Below, one piece after another: positions 34,479 through 35,004 of a stretch of 35,004 nucleotides of DNA. Numbering within the stretch: the first letter of the stretch is position 1; each line of letters opens with the position of its first letter. The notes under the pieces were generated by a model that ran no database searches, was not told where the DNA came from, and saw only the letters and a program-made list of their open reading frames with translations. Both the position numbers and the translations under genes were made by a program. The DNA is from Desulfurellales bacterium (GTDB lineage Bacteria > Campylobacterota_A > Desulfurellia > Desulfurellales > Hippeaceae), in contig JAMOQJ010000097.1 in NCBI GenBank assembly GCA_027064065.1, positions 1-35,004 on the forward strand, written 5' to 3'.

Positions 34479-35004
34479 ATGTGGAAACGTGCTTTTTATA
34501 TAATTTTTCTTTTAGTTTTTATTGCCACTTCTGCCTATAGTAAACCTAAAATCTTTATTCTATCATCTTATGATAAAATGGATGTGTGTGGCGGACAGCA
34601 ATACAAAGGCGTGGTTGATGTTTTGCGCCTAAATCTATTGAATAACTTTACCCTAAAAAGCTTCTGGATTGACAGCAGACACTTGGACAAAAAACAGCTT
34701 AACTTAAGAATTAAAAAGGCGGTCTCTTCAATAAAGGCTTTCTCTTGCGATGTATTGATAACCATTGACGATGTGGCATTTAAGGTAGCACTGGATTATT
34801 TTCTTGGAAAAGCAAAGCCCATTATCGTATTTAGTGGAGTAAATAAACCACTCAATCTATACAATCAAAAGTATCACTTCTTAAAAGATAACATACCTAC
34901 AAAGAATGTAACAGGCGTCTATGAATACATATTTGCAAAAGAAGGTATCCAATTTCTCGACAGCTGGATTGAAGATGAAAATTACAAGATTGCTGCGATT
35001 TACT
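34479..35004 (+). CDS. Exported ABC-type substrate-binding-like protein, 3' partial
   Basis: An open frame read directly from the sequence, running off the right edge after 175 complete codons. It begins M-W-K-R-A-F-Y-I-I-F-L-L-V-F-I-A-T-S-A-Y, a typical signal peptide, with cleavage probable after the S at about residue 21. The mature part has I-L-S-S-Y-D, C-G-G-Q-Q-Y-K-G-V (about 37-45), I-D-D-V-A-F, P-I-I-V-F-S-G-V-N and N-V-T-G-V-Y-E. These resemble the PF04392-like periplasmic binding family, which occurs as free binding proteins and as sensor domains of membrane kinases. The missing C-terminus decides which. No Shine-Dalgarno precedes the ATG. Ligand unknown. Confidence 0.75.
   Translation, partial: MWKRAFYIIFLLVFIATSAYSKPKIFILSSYDKMDVCGGQQYKGVVDVLRLNLLNNFTLKSFWIDSRHLDKKQLNLRIKKAVSSIKAFSCDVLITIDDVAFKVALDYFLGKAKPIIVFSGVNKPLNLYNQKYHFLKDNIPTKNVTGVYEYIFAKEGIQFLDSWIEDENYKIAAIY

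Noticed and set aside
34568-34765. 65-codon minus-strand frame at the right edge
   Set aside because: Antisense to the exported-protein gene, which has a clear signal peptide and family motifs.

Overview
The window is a bacterial housekeeping region. About 33 kb of genes lie on the minus strand (about 1.2-34.2 kb), with one plus-strand gene cut by each window edge. The DNA is AT-rich. Genes are packed, with many 4-base ATGA/GTGA stop-start overlaps. Several ribosomal proteins are in the zinc-binding (C+) form: S4, S14, L24, L33, L36. rpoB and rpoC are separate. Protein character (398-residue EF-Tu, 1517-residue RpoC) and gene order suggest a thermophilic or anaerobic relative of Campylobacterota/Desulfurellia (Hippea- or Desulfurella-like). 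That placement is an impression from reading, not a database result.

Reading along the minus strand from the right: a near-perfect sigma-70 type promoter (34224-34251) drives four tRNAs, Thr(UGU)-Tyr(GUA)-Gly(UCC)-Thr(GGU). These are followed by tuf (copy 2), rpmG, tRNA-Trp, secE, nusG, rplK, rplA, an L10-type leader RNA, rplJ, rplL, a terminator/attenuator hairpin, rpoB and rpoC. After only 50 bases the str cluster follows (rpsL, rpsG, fusA, tuf copy 1). Then come rpsJ, a second hairpin, and the S10/spc/alpha series: rplC, rplD, rplW, rplB, rpsS, rplV, rpsC, rplP, rpmC, rpsQ, rplN, rplX, rplE, rpsN, rpsH, rplF, rplR, rpsE, rpmD, rplO, secY, adk, map, infA, rpmJ, rpsM, rpsK, rpsD, rpoA, rplQ. 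lspA is last. It converges, 3 bases apart, with a plus-strand CCA-adding/poly(A) polymerase-family gene whose 5' end is outside the window.

The genes make tRNAs, both elongation factors, RNA polymerase core subunits, about half of the ribosomal proteins, and the SecYE core with its signal peptidase II. At the right edge, transcribed away from the tRNA cluster, is the start of an exported protein resembling periplasmic ABC-type substrate-binding proteins.

No CRISPR array, insertion sequence, prophage or gene-free stretch over 300 bases was seen. I found no new multi-gene system. The points most worth a second look are regulatory: an intrinsic terminator inside the first codons of lspA; a secE that starts 10 bases after a tRNA with no Shine-Dalgarno; a terminator-like hairpin between rpsJ and rplC; a possibly leaderless gene at the right edge; and two tuf genes identical over 1220 bases, including their translation signals.
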